Shown here piece after piece: positions 1 to 6,420 of a stretch of DNA of 8,385 nucleotides (positions are counted from its first letter, which is position 1; each line of letters begins with the position of its first letter). This stretch comes from an uncultured Alistipes sp. (GTDB lineage: Bacteria; Bacteroidota; Bacteroidia; Bacteroidales; Rikenellaceae), in NCBI GenBank assembly GCA_904502005.1, contig CAJGDC010000062.1:1-8385 (forward strand), in the 5' to 3' direction. A model generated the notes under the pieces. That model worked only from the letters and a program-made list of their open reading frames with translations, was not told the DNA's origin and made no database searches. Position numbers and translations under genes: made by a program.

Positions 1-102
1 GAGGATTATTTGGCATACGACGCCCTTAAGCAGCAACTTGACCACCTGATGCACGAGTGGGAGAAGGCCGTCTACGAACTGGAACTTGTCGAGGGAGAGT
101 AG
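1..102 (+). CDS. C-terminal end of a probable ABC-F family ATPase (5' partial)
   Basis: Frame 1 is open from the first base and encodes 33 residues ending in TAG at 100-102. The peptide is strongly amphipathic and acidic, with the pattern YDALKQQLDHLMHEWEKAVY followed by ELELVEGE. It resembles the C-terminal tail of ABC-F proteins (Uup/EttA type), where a helical segment with a conserved 'L...M..WE....ELE' pattern follows the second ATPase domain. ABC-F proteins act on ribosomes, some in translation quality control and some in antibiotic resistance. No Walker or signature motif falls inside the window, so the family call rests only on this tail. The gene converges on tsaB. Confidence 0.5.
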   Translation, partial: EDYLAYDALKQQLDHLMHEWEKAVYELELVEGE

Positions 103-105
103 CTG

Positions 106-159
106 TTGCCACCCATGACACATTGTTTCACACCCCTGTGACGATGTGGCAGGTGGCAA
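106..159. repeat. Long imperfect hairpin just after the ABC-F-like stop codon
   Basis: Three bases after the stop codon begins an interrupted palindrome. The outer arms TTGCCACC (106-113) and GGTGGCAA (152-159) are perfect complements. The middle arms TGACACAT (116-123) and ATGTGGCA (144-151) match at 7 of 8 positions. The inner arms TCACA (128-132) and TGTGA (137-141) enclose a CCCC loop. There is no T-run directly after it, so it is not a textbook intrinsic terminator by itself. It could stabilise the 3' end of the plus-strand mRNA or be part of the repeat cluster that follows. Confidence 0.55.
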
Positions 160-162
160 GTC

Positions 163-282
163 GGCTATTGGCCATTGGCTATTAGCTATTGGCCTTATAG
201 TGGTGTCGCCTGCGGCGACTTATATCTATCCGCGTAGCGGATACCAGAAAAAGCTAATGGCTAACGGCTAATAGCTAATAGC
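163..282. repeat. Composite palindromic element: two inverted heptamer arrays around a hairpin pair
   Basis: The left arm (163-194) is an array of 7-base units: GGCTATT, GGCCATT, GGCTATT, AGCTATT and a partial GGCC. The right arm (252-282) is AGCTAAT, GGCTAAC, GGCTAAT, AGCTAAT and a partial AGC. Bases 164-193 and 253-282 are complementary at 23 of 30 positions, and all seven differences are transitions. In a plus-strand RNA five of these become G-U pairs, leaving two mismatches. The arms enclose 58 bp holding two perfect small hairpins. The element sits between convergent genes. It looks like a dispersed intergenic repeat, but whether it recurs in the genome cannot be seen from one copy. Confidence 0.65.
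205..243. repeat. Pair of perfect hairpins with three-base loops inside the composite element
   Basis: The first hairpin is GTCGCC (205-210), loop TGC, GGCGAC (214-219). The second is TATCCGC (227-233), loop GTA, GCGGATA (237-243). Both stems are perfect, and the hairpins are seven bases apart. Folded together with the flanking heptamer arms they would give a four-way-junction or cruciform-like shape. Neither is followed by a T-tract, so termination is not the obvious role. They may be protein-recognition sites or the core of a small dispersed repeat. Confidence 0.6.
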
Positions 283-311
283 GAAAAACCTACTTAAACA
301 GTAGGTTTTTC
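283..311. terminator. Bidirectional intrinsic terminator overlapping the tsaB stop codon
   Basis: GAAAAACCTACT (283-294) and AGTAGGTTTTTC (300-311) are perfect 12-bp complements around a five-base loop. Read on either strand, the stem ends in a run of five T, so it can serve both the plus-strand gene ending at 102 and the minus-strand tsaB operon. The tsaB stop codon (290-292, TAG on the minus strand) and its last codons lie inside the hairpin. Confidence 0.8.
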
Positions 312-1000
312 TTTGATGTCGTTACGACAAAATCCTTGAGGTAGTATGGCTCAAAGTAGGCCACGTCTACAAATTCGCCGCTGTTGTACTTCTGCTCCGC
401 TATGCGTGCCATACCACGAGCTGACGGGGTGATATCTATAAGCGTTGCGCCGAGGGTCTGAGTGCACTTTGCCGCGCCACTACCAAAGACGATAAAGTTC
501 TCGCACTCTCTGCGGTAGCTCTCAAGGCTATTCTCATCAATAACCTCAGCCTTTACATCGCTCTTCGCCACGCCTTTGCTATCAAAAATCTGGGTATATA
601 CCTCCATTCTGCGTGCGTCAATCATCGGACAGAGCAGTGAGCTATCCCAGTTGTCAATATCCAGAATACCAGCCTCATAGTCCTCCATAGCCACTGCAGT
701 AAGCGATGCAAGCGAACTTACTGCAATAAGCGGCTTACCCACTCCGTAACAGAGCCCCTTGGCAAAGCTCACACCGATTCTAAGACCAGTATATGAGCCT
801 GGACCCTCACCCACAGCCACAGCATCCAAATCCTCTGGCTGCAAGTTGTTCTGCTCCAGCAGCTCATCTACATAGACAGCCACCTTCTTTGCGTGGTCGC
901 GCCCTGAGTCACTCTCTCTGAGTGAAATCAACTCTCCATTCTGAACAAGACCCACAGAGCAGATGTCCGTTCCGGTCTCTATGCATAATATTAACGCCAT
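290..1000 (-). CDS. tsaB: tRNA threonylcarbamoyladenosine biosynthesis protein TsaB
   Basis: This 236-residue protein is TsaB (YeaZ), the cytoplasmic partner of TsaD and TsaE in making t6A at position 37 of ANN-decoding tRNAs. It has the ASKHA fold of the Kae1/TsaD group without the catalytic role. The start ILCIETGTDICSVGLV (residues 4-19) is the first nucleotide-binding-like strand pair. The family hallmark GEGPGSYTGLRIG lies at residues 64-76 and is followed by the usual GKPLIAVSSL segment. Length is normal for Bacteroidota. ATG is at 998-1000, nine bases after the smpB stop, with a weak purine-rich AGAGA upstream. It is the last gene of the rlmB-smpB-tsaB operon, and its 3' end is built into the terminator hairpin. 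Confidence 0.95.
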   Translation of the reverse strand: MALILCIETGTDICSVGLVQNGELISLRESDSGRDHAKKVAVYVDELLEQNNLQPEDLDAVAVGEGPGSYTGLRIGVSFAKGLCYGVGKPLIAVSSLASLTAVAMEDYEAGILDIDNWDSSLLCPMIDARRMEVYTQIFDSKGVAKSDVKAEVIDENSLESYRRECENFIVFGSGAAKCTQTLGATLIDITPSARGMARIAEQKYNSGEFVDVAYFEPYYLKDFVVTTSKKNLLFK

Positions 1001-1009
1001 ATCATCTCT

Positions 1010-1471
1010 CTATTTATAACGCTTCATAGCCTGGTCCATCTCACGACGAGCATCGTTAGCCTTCAGATACTCGCGCTTGTCGTAGCTCTTACGACCTCGA
1101 GCCAGTCCAATAACAATCTTCGCAAGCCCACGCTCATTGAGGAATAGACGCAGACCAACAACCGTAAGTCCCCTATCCTGCAGCGAACGCGAGAGCTTCG
1201 CCAGCTCCTTGGCTGTAAGGAGTAGCTTGCGGTCACGCTTTGGGATGTGGTTGTTGCAGGTGCCCCAGCTGTACTCGGCAATATTGACACCGCGAATCCA
1301 CAGCTCCCCATCCGAGAAGTAGCAGTAGCTATCCACCATCGAGACCTTACCCATACGGATAGACTTGATTTCAGTACCCACAAGCACTACGCCTGCTGTA
1401 TACTCCTCAAGAATCTCGTAGTCAAAGGTTGCCCTCTTGTTGCGTATGTTGATATTCTTAAAATCTGCCAT
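1010..1471 (-). CDS. smpB: SsrA-binding protein SmpB
   Basis: This 153-residue protein is SmpB, the tmRNA partner that brings SsrA to stalled ribosomes and mimics the missing codon-anticodon helix in trans-translation. Family hallmarks are NKRATFDYEILEEYTAGVVL (about residues 11-30) and GTEIKSIRMGKVSMVDSY (about 32-49), which form the OB-like RNA-binding barrel. The basic GLARGRKSYDKRE segment and the DARREMDQAMKRYK tail follow. The tail is the part that becomes helical in the decoding centre. Length is typical. The start is well placed nine bases after the rlmB stop, with a good Shine-Dalgarno. The ssrA gene itself is not in the window. Confidence 0.97.
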   Translation of the reverse strand: MADFKNINIRNKRATFDYEILEEYTAGVVLVGTEIKSIRMGKVSMVDSYCYFSDGELWIRGVNIAEYSWGTCNNHIPKRDRKLLLTAKELAKLSRSLQDRGLTVVGLRLFLNERGLAKIVIGLARGRKSYDKREYLKANDARREMDQAMKRYK

Positions 1472-1477
1472 TTGTAT

Positions 1478-1483
1478 CTCCTA
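1478..1483 (-). promoter_or_regulatory. smpB Shine-Dalgarno overlapping the rlmB stop codon
   Basis: On the minus strand the rlmB stop TAG runs directly into GAG, giving TAGGAG, followed by six bases and the smpB ATG. The AGGAG core is at 1478-1482. Clear Shine-Dalgarno sequences are uncommon in Bacteroidota. Its overlap with the upstream stop codon suggests that terminating ribosomes hand over to smpB. Confidence 0.6.
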
Positions 1484-2218
1484 ATCTCCAATTCTCTGAC
1501 GTACCACCTCAAAGAGCATAATTGCCGCCGCAGCAGATACGTTGAGCGACTCAATAGCTCCAATCATAGGTATTGCCAGCTGCTCGTCACAGAGCTTGAG
1601 CACCTCCTTTGAGATACCCTTCTCCTCCGAGCCCATAATAATCACTGTAGGCTTACGTAGGTCGGCATCGTACATCAACTTACGGCTATGCTCTGTCGCA
1701 GCCACAACCTGAAAGCCCTCAGTCTGAAGAGCCTTGATTGTATTTCTCACCGAGCCCACACGCGCCACAGGGATACGTGTCAGCGCACCCGCACTCGACT
1801 TCATAGCCTCCGCATTTACGGGCGCAGAGCTCTTGAGCGAGGTGATAATACCATGCGCACCAGCACACTCCGCACTGCGGGCAATACCGCCAAAGTTGCG
1901 CACATCCGTAACACCGTCAAACAGAACAATCAGCGGTGTCTCATCCTCTGGCACACGGTCAAGGATATCCTGCACCTCGACATACTCAATCTCGGCAATC
2001 TGAGCAATAATACCCTGGTGGCTACCCCTTACAAGGCGGTTGAGCTTCTCCACAGGCACCTCCTGCACACGCAGACGATGGCGAAAACAGAGGTCACGCA
2101 CCTCCGCCATAAGCTGTCCCTCCGCACCCTTGCGGATGTAAATCTTCTCAATCTGCTTGCCAGACTCTATCGCCTCCACCACGGGGCGGATGCCAAATAC
2201 GATGTTATTATTAGCCAT
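1481..2218 (-). CDS. rlmB: 23S rRNA (guanosine-2'-O-)-methyltransferase RlmB, SpoU/SPOUT family
   Basis: This 245-residue protein is a TrmH/SpoU-family 2'-O-methyltransferase, best matched to RlmB, which methylates G2251 of 23S rRNA in the peptidyl-transferase P loop. The N-terminal 75 residues form the small RNA-substrate-binding domain, starting NIVFGIRPVVEAIESGKQIE. The knotted catalytic domain has motif 1 at residues 108-114 (NFGGIAR, Arg114 catalytic), motif 2 at 195-201 (MGSEEKG) and motif 3 at 217-228 (P...SLNVS), which form the SAM-binding trefoil knot. Length fits RlmB. A paralogous TrmH-type specificity cannot be fully excluded. It is the first gene of the operon, and a strong promoter lies just upstream. 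Confidence 0.9.
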   Translation of the reverse strand: MANNNIVFGIRPVVEAIESGKQIEKIYIRKGAEGQLMAEVRDLCFRHRLRVQEVPVEKLNRLVRGSHQGIIAQIAEIEYVEVQDILDRVPEDETPLIVLFDGVTDVRNFGGIARSAECAGAHGIITSLKSSAPVNAEAMKSSAGALTRIPVARVGSVRNTIKALQTEGFQVVAATEHSRKLMYDADLRKPTVIIMGSEEKGISKEVLKLCDEQLAIPMIGAIESLNVSAAAAIMLFEVVRQRIGD

Positions 2219-2234
2219 ATCAATATATTTTCGG

Positions 2235-2266
2235 CAAAGATACTAAATTATACCCAAAAGCGCAAA
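2235..2266 (-). promoter_or_regulatory. Bacteroidota-type promoter of the rlmB-smpB-tsaB operon
   Basis: Minus-strand TTTG (2263-2266), a 20-base spacer and TATCTTTG (2235-2242) match the Bacteroidota housekeeping promoter pattern TTTG / TAnnTTTG. Transcription would begin about 5-8 bases further on, leaving an untranslated leader of only about 10 nt before the rlmB ATG at 2218. The -33 box ends seven bases before the stop codon region of the nuclease gene (2273-2275), so the operon can be transcribed independently. Confidence 0.75.
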
Positions 2267-2272
2267 ACTACT

Positions 2273-5182
2273 CTACTCAACCTGCTTTTTACCTCTATTA
2301 CAGAGCTTTGCATAGTCACAATTGTTGCAACTATTCTCATCCTGAGCTTGGCAGAACGGCACGCTCGGGTCAAAGAGCTGTGAGAGCACACCCATAACCT
2401 GCTGCTCAAACGCCTCCGCAATAGCGCTGTAACGCACAATCGGCTCCGCCCCACGACCACGACCCTGACCCTCACGCAGCAGTGGCGAGTACTCCGCACT
2501 ATTCATATCCCTCAGATAGTATAGCGCAGGCTGCACGTCGCAGTTATACCTACGGCTTGCAATCATGGCGTACATCAGCGTGTTAATAGTATTGCTCTGA
2601 CGCTGTGACGCCTTGCCATTAAATAGCGCCTCAAAGCCCGCAAAATAGAGATGCTCCTCACCGGTCTTGTAGTCAATAATCCTCAGTGAGTTATCTGCAA
2701 GCGTATCTATTCTATCCGCACGACCCTCAAGGGTTATCTGACACTCTTTCCCTGCCGACTCAAAGGCAAATGGATAGCTAAAGGTCTTCTCAAGGTCGCG
2801 CACCGTAAAATCATGATTTGCAACATCATAAGCAATAAGGTTATGCTTCAGATACCTTATCACAATTCGCCTTACGATGCTAAGCTCGCCAGTAAGTGTT
2901 ACTCTCGCCACATCTGCCCCACCAAAGCACACTTCGGCAATAGCCCTATCCACCGCCTGCGCAATTTGGTTATCTGTTATCTGCAATAACGAGTGCAAGG
3001 TGTCGCCCTTACCAATCAGTTCTGTATAGAGCAGTTCTGCCGCCGTATGGAAGATATTACCAAAGTCCTTATTATCAAGCCCCTCCTCAAGCGGGTCTGC
3101 AACCTTCAGCCCTGCCACATAGCGATAGAAGAATCGCATTGGGCACTGCACATATGTAGATAGTGCCGTTGGCGACAACCTCTTCTGACCACTTGTATAG
3201 CTGTCAAGCACCTGCATAGCACGGCTATCCTTCTGAATGGTTATCGGCTCACTACGAACAACATTTACCGTGCTTACGACCTTCACAAACTCTATAGGCA
3301 ACCCCGACTCATACTGCAATTGGCGGATGTAACGGCTTGGCTCGCCACTACCCTTTTCGTCTGGCGTAGAGCTGTATAGCAACCACACACGCTCCGCACG
3401 CTCAATAAGGCGATAGAAGTAGTATCCATAGACACCCTGATGGTGCTCTTGCGTAGGCATATTGTATGCAAAACGCAGTGAGTAAGGGATATATGAGTTG
3501 TCGGTAATCTTTGTACCAGGGAAGTTGCTCTCGCTCATTGAGAGTATAATCACATTCTTAAAGTCAAGGTTACGGGTCTCAAGGATACCCATAATCTGCA
3601 GACCCTCCAGCGGCTCGCCCTCAAAAGGCACCCTTACCGACTGCAGATGGCGACGGATAAGCGAGGTGCAGAGCTTTATTGTCAGCTCAATGTTGCAACT
3701 TCTAACCATATTAAGCAGCTGACGCAGAGCCGTGCTTATACGCACAATATACTCAATCTCTACCCTATTCTCCTCTCTCGCCTCAGTGAGCGCAAGTATC
3801 TGCTTCAGGGCATTGTCTATATACTCAATCAAACCCTCTGCACTACTTACCGTAGTAAATATTGACTCAGCAAATGGCAGCACGCTGAGCATAGACTTTT
3901 GCACGTTATAAATTCGCTCCTCGGCAATCTGTTTTCGAAGCAGAGCAATACTCTCCGACCCCTTGTCCGATAGGTAGTGGTGAGTGAGCAGACCCTCCAC
4001 ATCAACGTAGTAGAATAGCTCCTCACCATCCTTTTCACGCACATGACTTTGCAGTTCAAGCAGTCGCTCGACAAACGAGTAGGCAAATGTCGCCTTAAGG
4101 GGATAACCCATCGTCACATTAACTCCATCTCTACCATCTGCTTGCTTGCCCTTAATATCCTGAGGCAGAGCGTATAGCAGTGGTACAAGAAGATTCTCGT
4201 CAGTAAGCACAATGGCTGTATTGCGGTCAAATGGCTTAATAGTACCATCCTCATTGCGCTCAGCAATCTGCTGCAGAATCTGCGACACATAGCTACACTG
4301 CGCCACCGATGTCGCCGTCGAGGCTACCGTGAGCTTTGCGATGTTTTTTGTAAGATTGGTGTGCGATATTGAGAGCGTAGATGGATAACGCTCTATATTC
4401 TGGCGCATAAAACGACCAGCCTCCTGCACCTCACTCTGATAATAGTAGTCGCTATAGTCCCACGCAAAGTCCGCCTCGTATGCATTCTTGAGGTGGTCAA
4501 AGAGCACCTTCTCGCAGTCGCTCAGCGCATTAAAGCCCGCCACGACATACCTTCGCTGTGGAAGTAGAGGCATCTCTGAGGCCTTAATCTTCTCAGCCGC
4601 ATCGCGATAAATCATACCTGTATAGCCAATACCCAATCTTCGCAGGTGGCTCTTATACTCTATATAGATAGTTGGCAGCGATCGCCATATCTTCAGAAAG
4701 CGCTCCTTCTGCTCGCCAATACTACCCACATTGTTTATCGTATTCCAGAAGCGGCTCAGATACTCACGTTGCTCATCTGTAAGGTAGCTCGTATCAGCCT
4801 CAATCTCCTTAATATCAGCGACATTAGTAAATAGCTGCACCGCATCGACCATATACTTATCCACCATATCAAAGTCGGCAATAAGCATATCACCCCAGTG
4901 GTAGAAGCTATCAAACTCCTCCTTGTGATACTTTGAATAGATTGTATACAACTCAGCGATAAGCCTCAGACGATCTGCCGAGCGTAGCTCCGAGATGCCC
5001 GACATCAGCTCGTCAATGGTAGCAAAGCGCGGAGCCCACACAACCCCACCACTCACCTCACTTAGCGCCTCGGTAAAGAATAGCCTTGCTCGCTGTGATG
5101 GAAATAGAATGGTCAGTGTAGATATTTGTCGCCCATACCTATTGTAGAGCTGTTCTGAAAGCTCCTTTAGAAAGCTCTTCAT
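2273..5182 (-). CDS. AddB-like PD-(D/E)XK nuclease with iron-sulfur cysteine signature
   Basis: This 969-residue protein has the layout of AddB, the second subunit of AddAB double-strand-break resection enzymes. The N-terminal part (ILFPSQRARLFFTEAL, about residues 26-41) is helicase-like but shows no Walker A motif. Residues 534-555 (LETRNLDFKNVIIL and ESNFPG) match the late SF1 helicase-motif region of AddB. The nuclease domain runs from about 670: LSPTALSTYVQCP (Cys680), GNIFHTAAELL, EGRADRID (Asp823) and DYKTG (Asp837, Lys839). Cys952-x2-Cys955-x5-Cys961 with Cys680 matches the 4Fe-4S spacing of AddB. ATG follows the DUF2807 stop after one base, so translation is probably coupled. A RecB/AddA-type helicase partner is not in the window. 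Confidence 0.85.
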   Translation of the reverse strand: MKSFLKELSEQLYNRYGRQISTLTILFPSQRARLFFTEALSEVSGGVVWAPRFATIDELMSGISELRSADRLRLIAELYTIYSKYHKEEFDSFYHWGDMLIADFDMVDKYMVDAVQLFTNVADIKEIEADTSYLTDEQREYLSRFWNTINNVGSIGEQKERFLKIWRSLPTIYIEYKSHLRRLGIGYTGMIYRDAAEKIKASEMPLLPQRRYVVAGFNALSDCEKVLFDHLKNAYEADFAWDYSDYYYQSEVQEAGRFMRQNIERYPSTLSISHTNLTKNIAKLTVASTATSVAQCSYVSQILQQIAERNEDGTIKPFDRNTAIVLTDENLLVPLLYALPQDIKGKQADGRDGVNVTMGYPLKATFAYSFVERLLELQSHVREKDGEELFYYVDVEGLLTHHYLSDKGSESIALLRKQIAEERIYNVQKSMLSVLPFAESIFTTVSSAEGLIEYIDNALKQILALTEAREENRVEIEYIVRISTALRQLLNMVRSCNIELTIKLCTSLIRRHLQSVRVPFEGEPLEGLQIMGILETRNLDFKNVIILSMSESNFPGTKITDNSYIPYSLRFAYNMPTQEHHQGVYGYYFYRLIERAERVWLLYSSTPDEKGSGEPSRYIRQLQYESGLPIEFVKVVSTVNVVRSEPITIQKDSRAMQVLDSYTSGQKRLSPTALSTYVQCPMRFFYRYVAGLKVADPLEEGLDNKDFGNIFHTAAELLYTELIGKGDTLHSLLQITDNQIAQAVDRAIAEVCFGGADVARVTLTGELSIVRRIVIRYLKHNLIAYDVANHDFTVRDLEKTFSYPFAFESAGKECQITLEGRADRIDTLADNSLRIIDYKTGEEHLYFAGFEALFNGKASQRQSNTINTLMYAMIASRRYNCDVQPALYYLRDMNSAEYSPLLREGQGRGRGAEPIVRYSAIAEAFEQQVMGVLSQLFDPSVPFCQAQDENSCNNCDYAKLCNRGKKQVE

Positions 5183-5183
5183 A

Positions 5184-5927
5184 CTACTCTACAGCCAATA
5201 TCTCGCCACCAAAGAGCGAGTTCTTGTTTCGGATAATGGTAGGTCTACCCTTGTAGTACAACTTAGCCGCAGTGCTTGTCACCGCCTCAAGTCGCTCACT
5301 TACAGCAACACGCACCTCCGCCTCGTGCGAAGCGTCTATATTTGCCGCAACGGTCTGCAGAGCTATACCCTCCATCTTGGCTGTTGATATGTCGAGCTTA
5401 AAGTAGCGAGCCTTACCACCAATCTTTAGTCGGCTCTTACCTGTACACTCTACAAGCGCATCAAGGGCATCTATATCCATAGTGACATTGGCTCCCGCCT
5501 TGATATAGACATCCATAATCTTCTGCTCCACAGCATCTTCAAAAACAGCCGTAGCACGAGAGATTGAGATATTATCCAGGCTCTTAAACCACACAGTAAC
5601 CTCTGTTGGAACAACTGTCTGCTTGCTATCTACACGCTCCATAATCTGAAGCACGCCATTCTTATCCACACCGGCACGGAAACGAGATGATATATTTCCC
5701 TTGGTGTCATAGACAATCTTCAGCCCCTCGTCTGTATCTACACGCTTAAATGTGATGTTTATCGGACCATCAACCACCACCTTTGTAAATGGTGATAGCC
5801 ACTCAGTCTTTGGAACTGAGATGTTACGAACAACAGTTGTCAGCGAATCTGGTCGCTCCACCACACTATCTTGAGCAACTGCCTGATAGGCCACAACCGC
5901 CAGCAGTGCAAAAATGATTTTTCTCAT
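5184..5927 (-). CDS. Secreted DUF2807 (head GIN domain) protein
   Basis: This 247-residue protein has a classical signal peptide: MRKIIF, then a hydrophobic core to about residue 14, with likely cleavage after AVA (residue 18). The mature part begins with SPFTKVVVDGPINITFKR (about residues 45-62), the typical opening of the DUF2807 'putative auto-transporter adhesin, head GIN' domain. A series of short beta strands follows, in which residues such as ATAVFEDAV, GANVTMDIDALDALVECTGKSRLKIGG (split here by family logic) and ASHEAEV recur with a repeating turn pattern. That suggests a right-handed beta-helix-like sheet. Such proteins are common periplasmic or outer-surface proteins of Bacteroidota with no known activity. 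It has its own likely promoter and a good Shine-Dalgarno, and it leads into the nuclease gene. Confidence 0.75.
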   Translation of the reverse strand: MRKIIFALLAVVAYQAVAQDSVVERPDSLTTVVRNISVPKTEWLSPFTKVVVDGPINITFKRVDTDEGLKIVYDTKGNISSRFRAGVDKNGVLQIMERVDSKQTVVPTEVTVWFKSLDNISISRATAVFEDAVEQKIMDVYIKAGANVTMDIDALDALVECTGKSRLKIGGKARYFKLDISTAKMEGIALQTVAANIDASHEAEVRVAVSERLEAVTSTAAKLYYKGRPTIIRNKNSLFGGEILAVE

Positions 5928-5936
5928 AGCAACACT

Positions 5937-5941
5937 CTCCT
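5937..5941 (-). promoter_or_regulatory. Shine-Dalgarno of the DUF2807 gene
   Basis: Minus-strand AGGAG (5937-5941) lies nine bases before the ATG at 5925-5927. It supports the start that gives the complete signal peptide. Confidence 0.6.
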
Positions 5942-5950
5942 AAATTGATG

Positions 5951-5985
5951 TAAAGGTACAACAATTTATTATATCCTCCAACAAA
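5951..5985 (-). promoter_or_regulatory. Probable promoter for the DUF2807-nuclease pair
   Basis: Minus-strand TACCTTTA (5951-5958) differs from the Bacteroidota -7 box TAnnTTTG only in the last base. Upstream, GTTTTGTTG (5979-5987) supplies a -33 element: TTG at 5979-5981 gives a 20-base spacer, while the full TTTG at 5982-5985 gives 23. It lies in the 76-bp gap after the DUF1893 gene. No hairpin terminator is visible in that gap, so read-through from upstream may also contribute. Confidence 0.5.
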
Positions 5986-6003
5986 ACGGGTGATATTTAC
6001 TAT

Positions 6004-6420
6004 TTATTGTTTAGACAGCTCGCGGACAAAGTTGTCAATTATCTCGAATATCTGCTCCAGGCTACAAATATCTTTGGTCGCACTCTCAAGTGGACACAGT
6101 CCACTCTTGCTACGATTTATAATGTGCGGAACCAACTCAGAGTAGCTCACAACCACATCACTCTTTGAGAATAGCTCAAGGGCCAGTGCGCTCATAGTAT
6201 CTGCATAGACTCTCTTCACTCCACCCATAATCATCAGCGCCGCAGCAGCCCTGCCTATAACCTTATCGGCAACATCTGCCCCACGAAGAAAATTGGGCTC
6301 TGAGGTGTATAGCCGATGTAAATCCTTCACACCACGCTCCCAGAACGTACGCACCTGCTCTCCATTTCTAATAACGCAAGAGCAGCCCTCACGGTGCAGT
6401 AAATCAATCAAGGCCTTCAT
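6004..6420 (-). CDS. DUF1893 domain protein (TM1506-like, deaminase-like fold)
   Basis: This 138-residue protein matches the DUF1893 pattern. It has ERGVKDLHRLY (residues 28-38), then GADVADKVIGRAAAALMIMGGVKRVYAD (47-74, named here as the family core), then SYSELVPHIINRSKSGLCPLE (92-112, core LVPHIINR). The family is linked by structure (Thermotoga TM1506) to the cytidine-deaminase-like fold. The canonical zinc ligands are not visible here: AAAALM stands where an HAE/CAE motif would be expected, and only Cys109 resembles part of PCxxC. Deamination is therefore doubtful and no function is known. Its ATG abuts the TAG of the symporter with no intervening base, so it is probably translated by reinitiation and tied to the transporter. 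Confidence 0.8.
   Translation of the reverse strand: MKALIDLLHREGCSCVIRNGEQVRTFWERGVKDLHRLYTSEPNFLRGADVADKVIGRAAAALMIMGGVKRVYADTMSALALELFSKSDVVVSYSELVPHIINRSKSGLCPLESATKDICSLEQIFEIIDNFVRELSKQ

Noticed and set aside
163..282. CRISPR-like array because of short repeated units
   Set aside because: The units are 7 bases, contiguous and without spacers, and the two arrays are inverted. No cas genes are near.
163..282. Insertion sequence or MITE with a target-site duplication
   Set aside because: No transposase and no matching direct repeats were seen at the element edges. It stays a composite repeat unless other copies define its ends.
1688..2383. Plus-strand open frame of 231 codons opposite rlmB and the end of the nuclease gene
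   Set aside because: The translation is a His/Arg/Leu-rich string typical of an antisense shadow. It crosses a gene boundary and promoter, and it shows no domain, while the minus strand encodes clear RlmB motifs.
5928..6003. Riboswitch or attenuator in the gap upstream of the DUF2807 gene
   Set aside because: The 76 bp hold a promoter-like motif and a Shine-Dalgarno, and no stable paired structure or terminator was found.
6004..6420. DUF1893 protein as an active cytidine deaminase
   Set aside because: No HAE/CAE or PCxxC zinc-binding motif is visible, so catalysis was not claimed.
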